A stretch of 46,508 nt of DNA, from NCBI GenBank assembly GCA_030065825.1, contig JASJCY010000063.1:1-46508 (forward strand). The letters run 5' to 3'. Source of the stretch: Nostocaceae cyanobacterium (lineage in GTDB: Bacteria; Cyanobacteriota; Cyanobacteriia; Cyanobacteriales; Nostocaceae). Shown in pieces: positions 35,995-44,258 of this stretch. A model generated the notes under the pieces. The model was given only the letters and a program-made list of their open reading frames with translations. It had not been told where the DNA came from and did not search any database. Each line of letters begins with the position of its first letter. Positions within the stretch are counted from its first letter, which is position 1. The position numbers and the translations under genes are program-made.

Positions 35995-36597
35995 CTAACT
36001 ATTCACCTGCATTCTATTAAAAGACCAACGAAAAATTGGCTGATTTTTAGATTGTAAATCCTGTATCTTAATCCCAATTTTATTCATTTCTTCACCCATT
36101 ATTTGTTCTTTTTGACGCTTTGGTCTAGTAGACAAACCCATCTTTTTTAACAACCTATTAATATGACGCGCACCAATTTCAATCCCCAACTCCTGTGCCA
36201 AATGTTTACTTAACCATTGCCCAGTCCAATACTGAAAAGAATAGCCATATTCACGGGGTCCATTAATCACTAATTCCCGCAAACGTTGTAAATATTTATC
36301 ATTAACCGTCTTTGGTCTACCTATCGGTTTTTCTCGCCATGTATGTGCCAAACCTGCTTTAGCTATAGCCATCCAATAACGCGCCATTTCTTGAGAACAC
36401 CCCAAAGTTTCACAGATTTGAGTTTGAGAATTACCCGCATCTGCGAGTAACATAATTTCAATACGACGACGATATTCTGACTGTAAATTACCTTGTAAAT
36501 TCTTCAATAATGCTTTGCGTTGAAAAGGTGTTAAAAACTTACCCGTAATTTGGTTAAAGTTTTCAAAAACCTTGTCTTGATTGAAAGATTGTGACAT
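35995..36597 (-). CDS. Helix-turn-helix protein resembling an IS630-type N-terminal half
   Basis: A 200-residue DNA-binding protein. It has two helix-turn-helix parts: EYRRRIEIMLLADAGNSQTQ...LGCSQEMARYWM (about 45-80) and a winged-helix segment, GYSFQYWTGQWLSKHLAQEL...HINRLLKKMGLS (about 125-165). This is the arrangement of the N-terminal half of IS630-type transposases, but no DDE catalytic domain follows and no terminal repeats are visible. The start is ATG 36597; six codons upstream another Met is less likely. It stands 55 bp upstream of the exporter gene on the same strand, so it may be a domesticated regulator of the export operon. Confidence 0.7.
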   Translation of the reverse strand: MSQSFNQDKVFENFNQITGKFLTPFQRKALLKNLQGNLQSEYRRRIEIMLLADAGNSQTQICETLGCSQEMARYWMAIAKAGLAHTWREKPIGRPKTVNDKYLQRLRELVINGPREYGYSFQYWTGQWLSKHLAQELGIEIGARHINRLLKKMGLSTRPKRQKEQIMGEEMNKIGIKIQDLQSKNQPIFRWSFNRMQVNS

Positions 36598-37709
36598 AAT
36601 TCCTAGCAGTTGCATTCAACTGTAAAATGTGGGCAAATCAGTCCCCAGCAGCTGTAATCACAAGTGCAAAAGGGATGACAGCTGCGCCATTGGAGTTAGC
36701 TTCCAAAGGTCCAATTAAACACTAAAGTTGATATATAACTAACTCCGGGTTTCTCCCCCTAAATTGCGAGGATAGGGGGTGATTCCTGAGTTAAATCAAC
36801 TAAGGTAAGTAGGTAGGTACAAAGAAAGCGAACGCTTCTAGGGTCGTCATTTGTCATTTGTCATTTGTCATTTGTCAGTTGACATTGGTAAAGGTTTCAC
36901 TCTTTATTTACGTTTCGTAAGATAGTTGTTTTCATTTCCACCTACTTACTTACTAGTAAAATGTAAGAGTAAATTCTTCGCCAGTAATACGAACTAATTC
37001 TGACAAAAGATACAAAAATCATAGCTATAAAATTTCCGATAAACAGCAGCATCTTGCAAGAAGACTTAAACCCTATAATTTCCCAAAGCTTTGCTGAGGT
37101 TTGATGCTATACCAATAGTATTTTTACCTGGTTCCATAAATTCATCGTAAGAGTAAAAATGATTTTAGCCTTTAGATAGATTATAGGTTCAGGATTTTAC
37201 GCGCTGTTTTTCCAAGGTTCTTTACTGAACCAACAGTTGTCCAGGTGGGTAAAGTTTAATTACCAAAATTGTCATCGATGTAGAAGTCAATTTTGACGAG
37301 AAACCCATCAATACCCACTCTAATTATCGATTCCCCCGTTCTTTAACAAATAGAATTTTAAGCGATATTTGTCAAGATTTTATTTAAATATAAATAAATC
37401 TTTACTGTAACTCGATTATAGCTGCTTTAGATATTCCAATGATTGAAGTTTCCCAAAAACTTCAAACCCTACGCGGAAATCACTCATACCTGGGAGAAAT
37501 TCTGCTGACGCATCTGGTAAAATTTACGCATTGCGCAAAAAAATTCCCTCATTATCAATCACTTTTCAGCCAAGAATGGTATTAAAAATTTTTGATGTTC
37601 GCATCTATCTCAAGTTTTAAAAATAAAATTTGATTTAGCTAGGGTCTCATCAAGTGAGAACATGTGATTTTTATTTCAAATAACCAAACTATGCGTTAAT
37701 AAAAATATC
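36598..37709. other. 1.1-kb gene-free region
   Basis: I see no convincing gene. GTCATTT heptamers repeat at 36848-36880. The rest is AT-rich, with no dispersed palindromes. It separates the peptide locus from the accessory genes and is long enough to hold a degraded gene or regulatory RNA, but I cannot support one. Confidence 0.5.
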
Positions 37710-38294
37710 ATGGATAACATAGAATTAAAACTGGGTAAATACCTGAATCTCAAAGATTTTTGTACCTGTACCCAGACTTATCAAAAATACGCAGATAAAA
37801 TTAACCCATTTCCGCAAAATATCAAAGAAGTAATTCCCGCACTCCAGGATTTAAACAAATTTATCCTCGAACCCATCATTGACTACTTTGGTATAGAAAA
37901 TTTCCGCTTAACCTACGGTTTCTGTTCTGCAGATTTAAAAAAGTATCTCGAAAAAAAAGATCCAATTACAGGTAAAAAAAATGGTAGAATAGCTCCATCC
38001 CTTGACCAACATATGGCTCATGAACTCAATAAAAATGGTAAATATTATTGTAATCGTCTAGGTGCAGCTTGTGATTTCTTCATTCTAAATACACCCAGCC
38101 AACAAGTTATAGAATGGATTTTACAGGCAAAACTCCCTTTTGATTCCCTATATTTTTACGGTACAAATAGACCCATTCATATTAGCTACGGTTCCCAACA
38201 TAAAAGAGACATCTGGACATTTAACACCGGGGGACAACCCACAAGAAAAGGAATTGAACCCTGGGTACAACTAGCAAAACAAATTCCTAACTAA
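37710..38294 (+). CDS. Putative peptidase M15-like protein
   Basis: A 194-residue soluble protein. The layout recalls M15 (D-Ala-D-Ala carboxypeptidase/hedgehog-like) enzymes: LNKFILEPIIDYFGIENFRL, then TYGFCSAD, then DQHMAHEL and GAACDFFI, and late PIHISYG. The order R/S-containing strand, H...D, then H is what M15 enzymes use for zinc, but the match is by eye and the exact ligands are uncertain. Five cysteines are spread along it. It has no signal peptide, which would be unusual for a cell-wall enzyme and more like a phage or cytoplasmic member. It is a lone gene with repeats on both sides. Confidence 0.5.
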   Translation: MDNIELKLGKYLNLKDFCTCTQTYQKYADKINPFPQNIKEVIPALQDLNKFILEPIIDYFGIENFRLTYGFCSADLKKYLEKKDPITGKKNGRIAPSLDQHMAHELNKNGKYYCNRLGAACDFFILNTPSQQVIEWILQAKLPFDSLYFYGTNRPIHISYGSQHKRDIWTFNTGGQPTRKGIEPWVQLAKQIPN

Positions 38295-38366
38295 ATCTTA
38301 AATAGAAGTAGAAGTAGGGGAGGCAAATTGCGGTGTAGATTTTCTTCACGCAATATTGCCGTTGCG

Positions 38367-38471
38367 TTATGGCTTTAGACTAACGCATCATGTTATATAG
38401 CGGTGGGTTAGGCACTTTGATAATGTGTTTTGTGACATATCATCTTGAAATATGTGCCTAACACACCCTAC
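38367..38471. repeat. 105-bp direct repeat, copy 1
   Basis: Nearly identical to 38897-39001, exactly 530 bp away, with two visible differences (TAACGCATC against TAACCCACC). Both end CCTAACACACCCTAC, which pairs with GGTGGGTTAGG near the start, so each copy can fold as a long hairpin. Confidence 0.9.
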
Positions 38472-38896
38472 TGAGTAAAGGGGTTAGGGGTTAGGGGTTA
38501 GGGGTTAGGGAGTAAGAAAATAGTGTTTGTTTCATTCATTGCGAGGGGGTTTAATACTTTTGACTTTTGACTTTTGACTTCCCCCTTGTGGGGTGCTCAT
38601 ATCTCCTAAGAAACACAGGGAATAGGGAACTCTTAACAGGGAATAGGGAACAAGGAATAGGGAACAGGGAACTCTTAACAGGAAAGAAGTGTTTGTTTCA
38701 TTCGTTGCGAGGGGGTTTAATACTTTTGACTTTTGACTTTTGACTTTTGACTTTTGACTTCCCCCTTGTGGGGTGGTCATATCTTGCACCATTATCAACA
38801 AGACCAAAAAAACCGGGTTTCTTGAGAATAAATAATACTGAAAACTTAAATTTTGCGTTCAGAAACCCGGTTTTTAGCCCCGGTGCAAGATGTGTT
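38472..38896. repeat. Heptamer tandems and a MITE-like element
   Basis: GGGTTAG heptamers lie at 38476-38512. TTTTGAC heptamers, followed by TTCCCCCTTGTGGGGTG, occur twice (about 38550-38600 and 38716-38776). 38777-38894 is a MITE-like element with ends TCATATCTTGCACC and GGTGCAAGATGTG around two inverted AAACCGGGTTTCT cores. No gene. Confidence 0.8.
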
Positions 38897-39001
38897 TTAT
38901 GGCTTTAGACTAACCCACCATGTTATATAGCGGTGGGTTAGGCACTTTGATAATGTGTTTTGTGACATATCATCTTGAAATATGTGCCTAACACACCCTA
39001 C
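38897..39001. repeat. 105-bp direct repeat, copy 2
   Basis: The partner of 38367-38471. ATTACCAATTACCC-type heptamers run from about 39018 to 39095, reaching the stop of the methyltransferase-family gene. Confidence 0.9.
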
Positions 39002-39095
39002 AAGCTTGTAGCAAGGGATTACCCATTACCCATTACCAATTACCCATTACCAATTACCCATTACCAATTACCAATTACCAATTACCAATTACCAA

Positions 39096-41216
39096 TTATG
39101 TAATATTTTCTGCTTTACGTCTTCTGGCACGGGTTTTCACCGCAGCACGTAACGCCTTTAACTTATAAGGGTCAGCATCTTTGCGCCATTGTAAATTATA
39201 CCCTTTAAGGGTGGCACAATGGTCTACCAAGCATTTACGCCAGCCAGCCAAAAGAGTAATACCAGGTAAGTCATCCAACAGTCCCCAGTCTTCTTCTTTG
39301 CGAGTTAACCTAGCAAATTTTTCATATAGGGGATAGTCAGGAGTGACTAAAGCGTCTTTATAATGCAGTACCGGGGGGTTATCATCATCGTCATAATCCC
39401 GATAAGTAACTCGCAAACTCCGCAAGTCGATTTTCATACTGGTGTATAACAAAGGATGGGGTTCCTTGTCAAAGTTGGGATAATACAAGTAGGAAATCTT
39501 CGGGGACTTGGTGTGGAATTTGATCACATTTGCTTCTTCCAGCCTACCAATAGTATACCTAGCACATCCTTCATATAACCGCAGCAGAGGATCGAGGGAT
39601 TCCAAAGCTGAGATATGAACCCACAGGGAATTGGAGAACTTTTTACCAATGGCACTGTTTTGACAACACTCCACAATCTTCTCCATGTCCCCTATACTAT
39701 AGAGCATTTCTTCTGCACTCTTGCAAGCCTGCTTGTAACTACCAAACAAGCCTTTAATATCCTCTTTCAGTTCTGGTGCAAACTTACCAAACTGGGGACG
39801 TTGACTAAATTGCAGCAGCCCTAAATAGACTATTAAATCTTGACGACGTTTTTCGCTAATTTTTTCCCAGTCTTGGGGGTCAGTAGCTTGTAAAATAACT
39901 TGGAAGGCACGGTTCAAACTCCCAAATTCATCAGTGATTGCTGTTGCTTGGGATAATTCATGTTTTTTTGGTAAACGACCACGTTCAGCCATAAATAACA
40001 TCAAAGGAGTAAGTAATTCTTCATAATCTTCAAAGCGCTTGTTATAGCTGCGGACTCTAGGGGTAGTAGTGCGAGAACGGAAGCGAGAAGCGCGGAAATA
40101 TTCAGCTTCAGCTACATCTCGAAAGACAAAATATACTCCCAAAGCCACGGGAACAGCATCCACACCCAAAACTTGGTCAATATAAACTTTTAATTCTTCC
40201 TGGTCGTAATATTTTTGGAATGTGTTACGACTGGTAATCACCCCATCACCATAAGCAACCACACCTCTATTGCTATCAGAGATTAAAACTTGGGCAGAAA
40301 CCAATAAAACTTTGCGGGTGAGATCCCAGGCATTAATTAACGCTTCTCGTCGTTCCTGCTGGTCTTCGATGACGTTAATTACATAACCAATATTTACAAT
40401 ATCAGCAGGAGTTCCCTCAACTTCTGGGGCATAATACGGGTCCCAACCTCTACTAGTATAACCTTGGTGGGCAATGCGCTTCACATCACCTCCATGTCCA
40501 CAACCGTAGTCAAAAAATGTGCTATTGGGGGTAAATAACCCAGCTTCTAATCCCAAACGTACCGGACGGGATAAATTATGACGCAAAATTGCGGCTTTAT
40601 GACGTTCGATTTTGGGGATAAAAACTTCGGAGTCCGTTTCTGTTGCTGTCTTGATTAATTTGTGTCCTTGGATTTCCACCCCAAAAAAATCTAAACGCTG
40701 CTGCCATCCCCGACGAGTACCAATACCTCTAGTATTATCTAGCAATCCCAACTCTTGTTGAGCGCGAGTTAATGCCGCAAATTCCTCGTAATAGGGATAT
40801 TCAGGGGTAACAAAGGTTTCTTTGCGATGCAGTACGGGAGGATTATCTGTGGTGCTATAGTCCCGATGATTTACTTCTAGGGTTTCTAAGTCAACTTGAA
40901 TACTTGCTTCCAAGGCTGGATGGGGTTCAGTATCAAATTCGGGGTAATATAAATAGGAAATCTTCGGCTTACTGATGCTAAATTTCACTAGAGTTGCGAA
41001 TTTACCTTGGGGTGCAACAGTTCTCGCACGACTTTCATAGGTTTGCAGTAGGGGATCGAGAGCGTGCAATCCGGAAATATGGATGTAGAAAGCATCAGGT
41101 AGAAGTTTCCCCACCGCAGTCCTCTCGCAAGCCTGAGCGATCGCATCTAATTCCCATAGAGGCTGCGATTTTTGGGATAAATCCCCCTGTTGTGGTGTGT
41201 GACTGCTCAAAGCCAT
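39096..41216 (-). CDS. Phosphorothioation-associated putative methyltransferase with duplicated flanks
   Basis: A 706-residue protein. The centre (about 200-400: KIERHKAAILRHNLSRPVRL, FFDYGCGHGGDVKRIAHQGY, GWDPYY, ADIVNIGYVINVIED) matches the family I recall as DNA phosphorothioation-associated putative methyltransferase (TIGR04096). DYGCGHGGD at 236-244 is the SAM motif I. Residues about 24-186 and about 511-676 are two copies of one domain: both contain PKISYLYYP(E/N)FD and NPPVLH(R/Y)K, and each begins IGK/VGK and HIS(G/A)L. No dnd or dpt gene lies in the window. The target and the domain's function are unknown. It is monocistronic. Confidence 0.8.
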   Translation of the reverse strand: MALSSHTPQQGDLSQKSQPLWELDAIAQACERTAVGKLLPDAFYIHISGLHALDPLLQTYESRARTVAPQGKFATLVKFSISKPKISYLYYPEFDTEPHPALEASIQVDLETLEVNHRDYSTTDNPPVLHRKETFVTPEYPYYEEFAALTRAQQELGLLDNTRGIGTRRGWQQRLDFFGVEIQGHKLIKTATETDSEVFIPKIERHKAAILRHNLSRPVRLGLEAGLFTPNSTFFDYGCGHGGDVKRIAHQGYTSRGWDPYYAPEVEGTPADIVNIGYVINVIEDQQERREALINAWDLTRKVLLVSAQVLISDSNRGVVAYGDGVITSRNTFQKYYDQEELKVYIDQVLGVDAVPVALGVYFVFRDVAEAEYFRASRFRSRTTTPRVRSYNKRFEDYEELLTPLMLFMAERGRLPKKHELSQATAITDEFGSLNRAFQVILQATDPQDWEKISEKRRQDLIVYLGLLQFSQRPQFGKFAPELKEDIKGLFGSYKQACKSAEEMLYSIGDMEKIVECCQNSAIGKKFSNSLWVHISALESLDPLLRLYEGCARYTIGRLEEANVIKFHTKSPKISYLYYPNFDKEPHPLLYTSMKIDLRSLRVTYRDYDDDDNPPVLHYKDALVTPDYPLYEKFARLTRKEEDWGLLDDLPGITLLAGWRKCLVDHCATLKGYNLQWRKDADPYKLKALRAAVKTRARRRKAENIT

Positions 41217-41631
41217 AGCACTTATGGGTAGTAAAACCTAAAAAGATGCTAGAGCAAAAGGGGCACCTGTTGGCAAGAGATAGCAATGCTTTGTTACACA
41301 ATAGCTGTATAGGTTGCTGTCATGATGTCATGACATTTTTGGCAAGAACATTTCTTTGCTCTTCGATAATTATATTCTAAAACACAGATTTGTCAACCCT
41401 AAAAACCTTGATTTGTCGTTGCAGAAGGTGCAAATTTTTATTAGGAAAATAGTATCTCAGTATACAATTAATCCAATAAAGACCTTTTTTGAGGATTTTA
41501 TAAAAGTTTACATCTATTTGGTAGATGATCCTTCCAAAACCAGTTTTTCAGTTGAGTTCCTATTCCCCATTCCCTGCATTTGTTTAGATTTACCAATCAT
41601 CTCCTCCATACTATATATAAATGTGGCACAT
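41217..41631. other. Gene-free region before the defence-like cassette
   Basis: AT-rich, with no convincing gene and no dispersed repeats visible. GTGGCACATTTAATC precedes the DUF262 gene's stop. The methyltransferase promoter should lie near 41220-41340. Confidence 0.45.
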
Positions 41632-43212
41632 TTAATCTACATATATAATTCCCATTTCTTTTACAAACTCAGATTCTCTGATTTTCAAATAATCTTCTCT
41701 TTTAGAAATAAACTCATCTATTTTATCTTTTTTGTATAAATCGACCATTTCTTTTGTTATAAAATGCTTTTCTAAAACTTCACTTGAAGAATTTATTATA
41801 AAATTATCTATTTGTTTCTTGTCTTTATCTTCTTCAAATTCAGATGATAATCGAAGAATAATATTGGCTGGAGTTCTATCTTTTTTTGATGAAGTAAAAA
41901 CGAAAAATTCTTTTATACCTTCTTTGTATTGAATTGAATCCGGTTTAACAACTGATTTTAAATAGAATAATTGTAATGCTTTTGGTCTTACACCTGTGAA
42001 ATTTAATTTGCTTGGATATTTGGCTGTATTAAAAAGTATATCATTGTTTACTTTATAGATTCCATCATCATGCTTTCCTTGTGCAAATTCACAAAATACT
42101 TGATAAGCACTTCTCTGTTGGCTTAAAGAATATAACGTAAAATAATTTGAGTAAGTAGTTAACCAAAACCATTTTTCTAAGGCTTTACATTGTTCTAATG
42201 TTGGTTCTGGGTTTAGCCTAAAATATTCAGAGATAAAGATTAATTGAGATGGATATGGTAATAAACGAATATCTATTACAAATATCTTTTTATATAAAAA
42301 ATCTATAGCTTTTTGTATATGTACATATGCATTATTTATAAAATCTTCTAAATCATTCTTTTTGACTAAATCTTCCATTTTTACATCAAAGTATATCTTG
42401 CCATTAGCATTAGAAATACAATCTAAGATGGTGTCTCTTTTAAACTCATCAAAATTATAAATATTTAAAGTATTAAGGAATTGAGTGATTGAATCACTAA
42501 GTAAGAATCCTGTTTGTTCATTGTAGCTAAGTGCTGAAAGCATAAAGTCTTCAGAAATTTCCGTTCCTGTTGAATTTACTCTTGAGAAAATTTCAACAGC
42601 ACTTTTGATATCTGCTCCCTTTATTTCTACATAAGGCAATCTATATTTATGCAAAATAGAATGTAAATTTCTCGCATTATCAACATATTCATTTTTCTTA
42701 TTGTCTCTAATATCTTCCTTATCTAATTCTCGAAGGAAATTAAATAATTCACGGTTATCATAAATCACATAAAGAGGAATTGAAAAAATATTTTTATCTT
42801 TCTTACTCCTTATATAATTAAAATTATTTTCTTTCATATCAAAATAAATTAAAAAACTTTTATTGTCAATATTAATATTATTAGTTTTCTTATATTCTTT
42901 GGGGTTCATTAAAACTCCAAATAATGTAGAAATTCTTTGAAAACCATCTAATACATACTTGACATCATTATTTTTTTTTTCTATTAAATATGGACCTATT
43001 TCATCTTTTGTCTTATAGCCTTTGGTATTCCAGAATAATAAACTACCTATTGGATAACCTTTTAAAATACTGTCAAACAATTCCAGCATCTGAGAGGTTT
43101 TCCAAACGAATTCTCTTTGAAATATAGGTATTTTGTAATGACCATTGGCTATATCATCTAATAAATCTTCAAGATATATGGTATCTGGCTTGACAATTAT
43201 TTTATCATTCAT
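41632..43212 (-). CDS. DUF262 (GmrS/ParB-like) protein
   Basis: A 526-residue protein. The N-terminal DUF262 domain has YKIPIFQREFVWKTSQMLEL and the signature YVLDGFQRISTLFGVL, where DGFQR (89-93) replaces the usual DGQQR. A later typical block is FSRVNSTGTEISEDFMLSAL. The C-terminal half is helical and AT-coded. No DUF1524/HNH motif is visible, unlike GmrSD. DUF262 domains are ParB-like nucleotide-hydrolysing modules common in phage defence. It is the third gene of the cassette; its ATG overlaps the preceding stop as ATGA, which implies translational coupling. Confidence 0.82.
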   Translation of the reverse strand: MNDKIIVKPDTIYLEDLLDDIANGHYKIPIFQREFVWKTSQMLELFDSILKGYPIGSLLFWNTKGYKTKDEIGPYLIEKKNNDVKYVLDGFQRISTLFGVLMNPKEYKKTNNINIDNKSFLIYFDMKENNFNYIRSKKDKNIFSIPLYVIYDNRELFNFLRELDKEDIRDNKKNEYVDNARNLHSILHKYRLPYVEIKGADIKSAVEIFSRVNSTGTEISEDFMLSALSYNEQTGFLLSDSITQFLNTLNIYNFDEFKRDTILDCISNANGKIYFDVKMEDLVKKNDLEDFINNAYVHIQKAIDFLYKKIFVIDIRLLPYPSQLIFISEYFRLNPEPTLEQCKALEKWFWLTTYSNYFTLYSLSQQRSAYQVFCEFAQGKHDDGIYKVNNDILFNTAKYPSKLNFTGVRPKALQLFYLKSVVKPDSIQYKEGIKEFFVFTSSKKDRTPANIILRLSSEFEEDKDKKQIDNFIINSSSEVLEKHFITKEMVDLYKKDKIDEFISKREDYLKIRESEFVKEMGIIYVD

Positions 43213-44258
43213 ATTATTTTTGCAATTTTCAGTAAAATTTGCTCAATTTCAGAAACTTTCTCGTTTGCTTCCGACAGAAAAATTTTGTGGTGTTCGCATC
43301 TTTTTTCAAAGTCACGGTATGAGAAATCATCATCAAGGAACATTTGCGGGAATCGTGCTTTTACTTGTACCTCAATTATTCCTATATTATTTACATTGTA
43401 TTCTATAAAATCCAAGTCATCATTGCTTTTAGTCTCTAAATCAGTTTTATGAGTCTGAGTAATTGATGTAATCTTTTCAAATAGTACATTTAAAGGTATA
43501 TAATTTTCAATTTTTCTTTTGTATAAAATATGCCAGATGATTAAATCCCTAGATTCATATTCATAATCACTAGGTTGAATAGTGGTAATTGTTTTGTCTT
43601 TCAAATATTCAATTTTGTTTTTATGGGGTGTCAAACTATTTAAGTTTTGCTTATCGCTATCAAAAATAGCCATCAACTTATAATTAAAAATATGTTGATA
43701 GCGACTGCTACCGATCCAACGCTTCGTTACTTTTATGAGTTCTCCTACTCCACCACAGTTTTCAGCTTCTATATATTCATTTTTGATAGCTTTATTTAAT
43801 AATTGATAAATTGACTTTCTTTGTGTTTTAGCACTACTATATTTTCGGCAAATGCCTTGAATAAATTTCCAATCATTAATTCCATTCTCTACTATAACTT
43901 TTGACCGTTCAGTAATAATTTTATAGGCATTAATAGGGTGGACTTCTTGATTATTTTCATCAATGCCAATAACAATACGTTTCAAGTGCTGTTCGTGTAA
44001 TTTACTAATTATTACTTTACCTTTCTTGCTTACAAAATCTTTTAAGGTTCTTCGATGATTTAAAGAAAAATATTGCTGAGATATTTGATTGGAGTCAAAA
44101 ATATATTCTAGATTATCGTTGTAAAAAATTGCGTTAATACTTTTTATATCTATAAAATGAATATTATTGTCAATCAAGGCTACAAGTATATTGGCTAAAG
44201 TAGATTGTATCTCAGTATCTAGACTTCTAAAAATACTAGGATTAAAAGAAATTATCAT
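43209..44258 (-). CDS. TOPRIM-like putative nuclease
   Basis: A 349-residue protein that I do not know as a named family. The middle shows TOPRIM hallmarks: KVIVENGINDWKF (Glu124), CGGVGELIKV (169-177), LMAIFDSDKQN (Asp200, Asp202) and RKIENYIPLNVLF (251-255). In OLD and DUF4435-type proteins the same order of glutamate, glycine turn, DxD and ENY(I/L)P marks a metal-dependent nuclease. The first 115 and last 90 residues have no match I can name. It starts directly after the ATPase stop (TAA then ATG) and overlaps the DUF262 start by 4 bp, so the three genes form one transcription unit. Confidence 0.72.
   Translation of the reverse strand: MIISFNPSIFRSLDTEIQSTLANILVALIDNNIHFIDIKSINAIFYNDNLEYIFDSNQISQQYFSLNHRRTLKDFVSKKGKVIISKLHEQHLKRIVIGIDENNQEVHPINAYKIITERSKVIVENGINDWKFIQGICRKYSSAKTQRKSIYQLLNKAIKNEYIEAENCGGVGELIKVTKRWIGSSRYQHIFNYKLMAIFDSDKQNLNSLTPHKNKIEYLKDKTITTIQPSDYEYESRDLIIWHILYKRKIENYIPLNVLFEKITSITQTHKTDLETKSNDDLDFIEYNVNNIGIIEVQVKARFPQMFLDDDFSYRDFEKRCEHHKIFLSEANEKVSEIEQILLKIAKII

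Noticed and set aside
35995..36597. An intact IS630-type insertion sequence
   Set aside because: No DDE domain and no terminal inverted repeats are visible.
38532..38807. 91-codon minus-strand frame
   Set aside because: It encodes heptamer repeats (SQKSKVKSQKSKV) and is not a gene.
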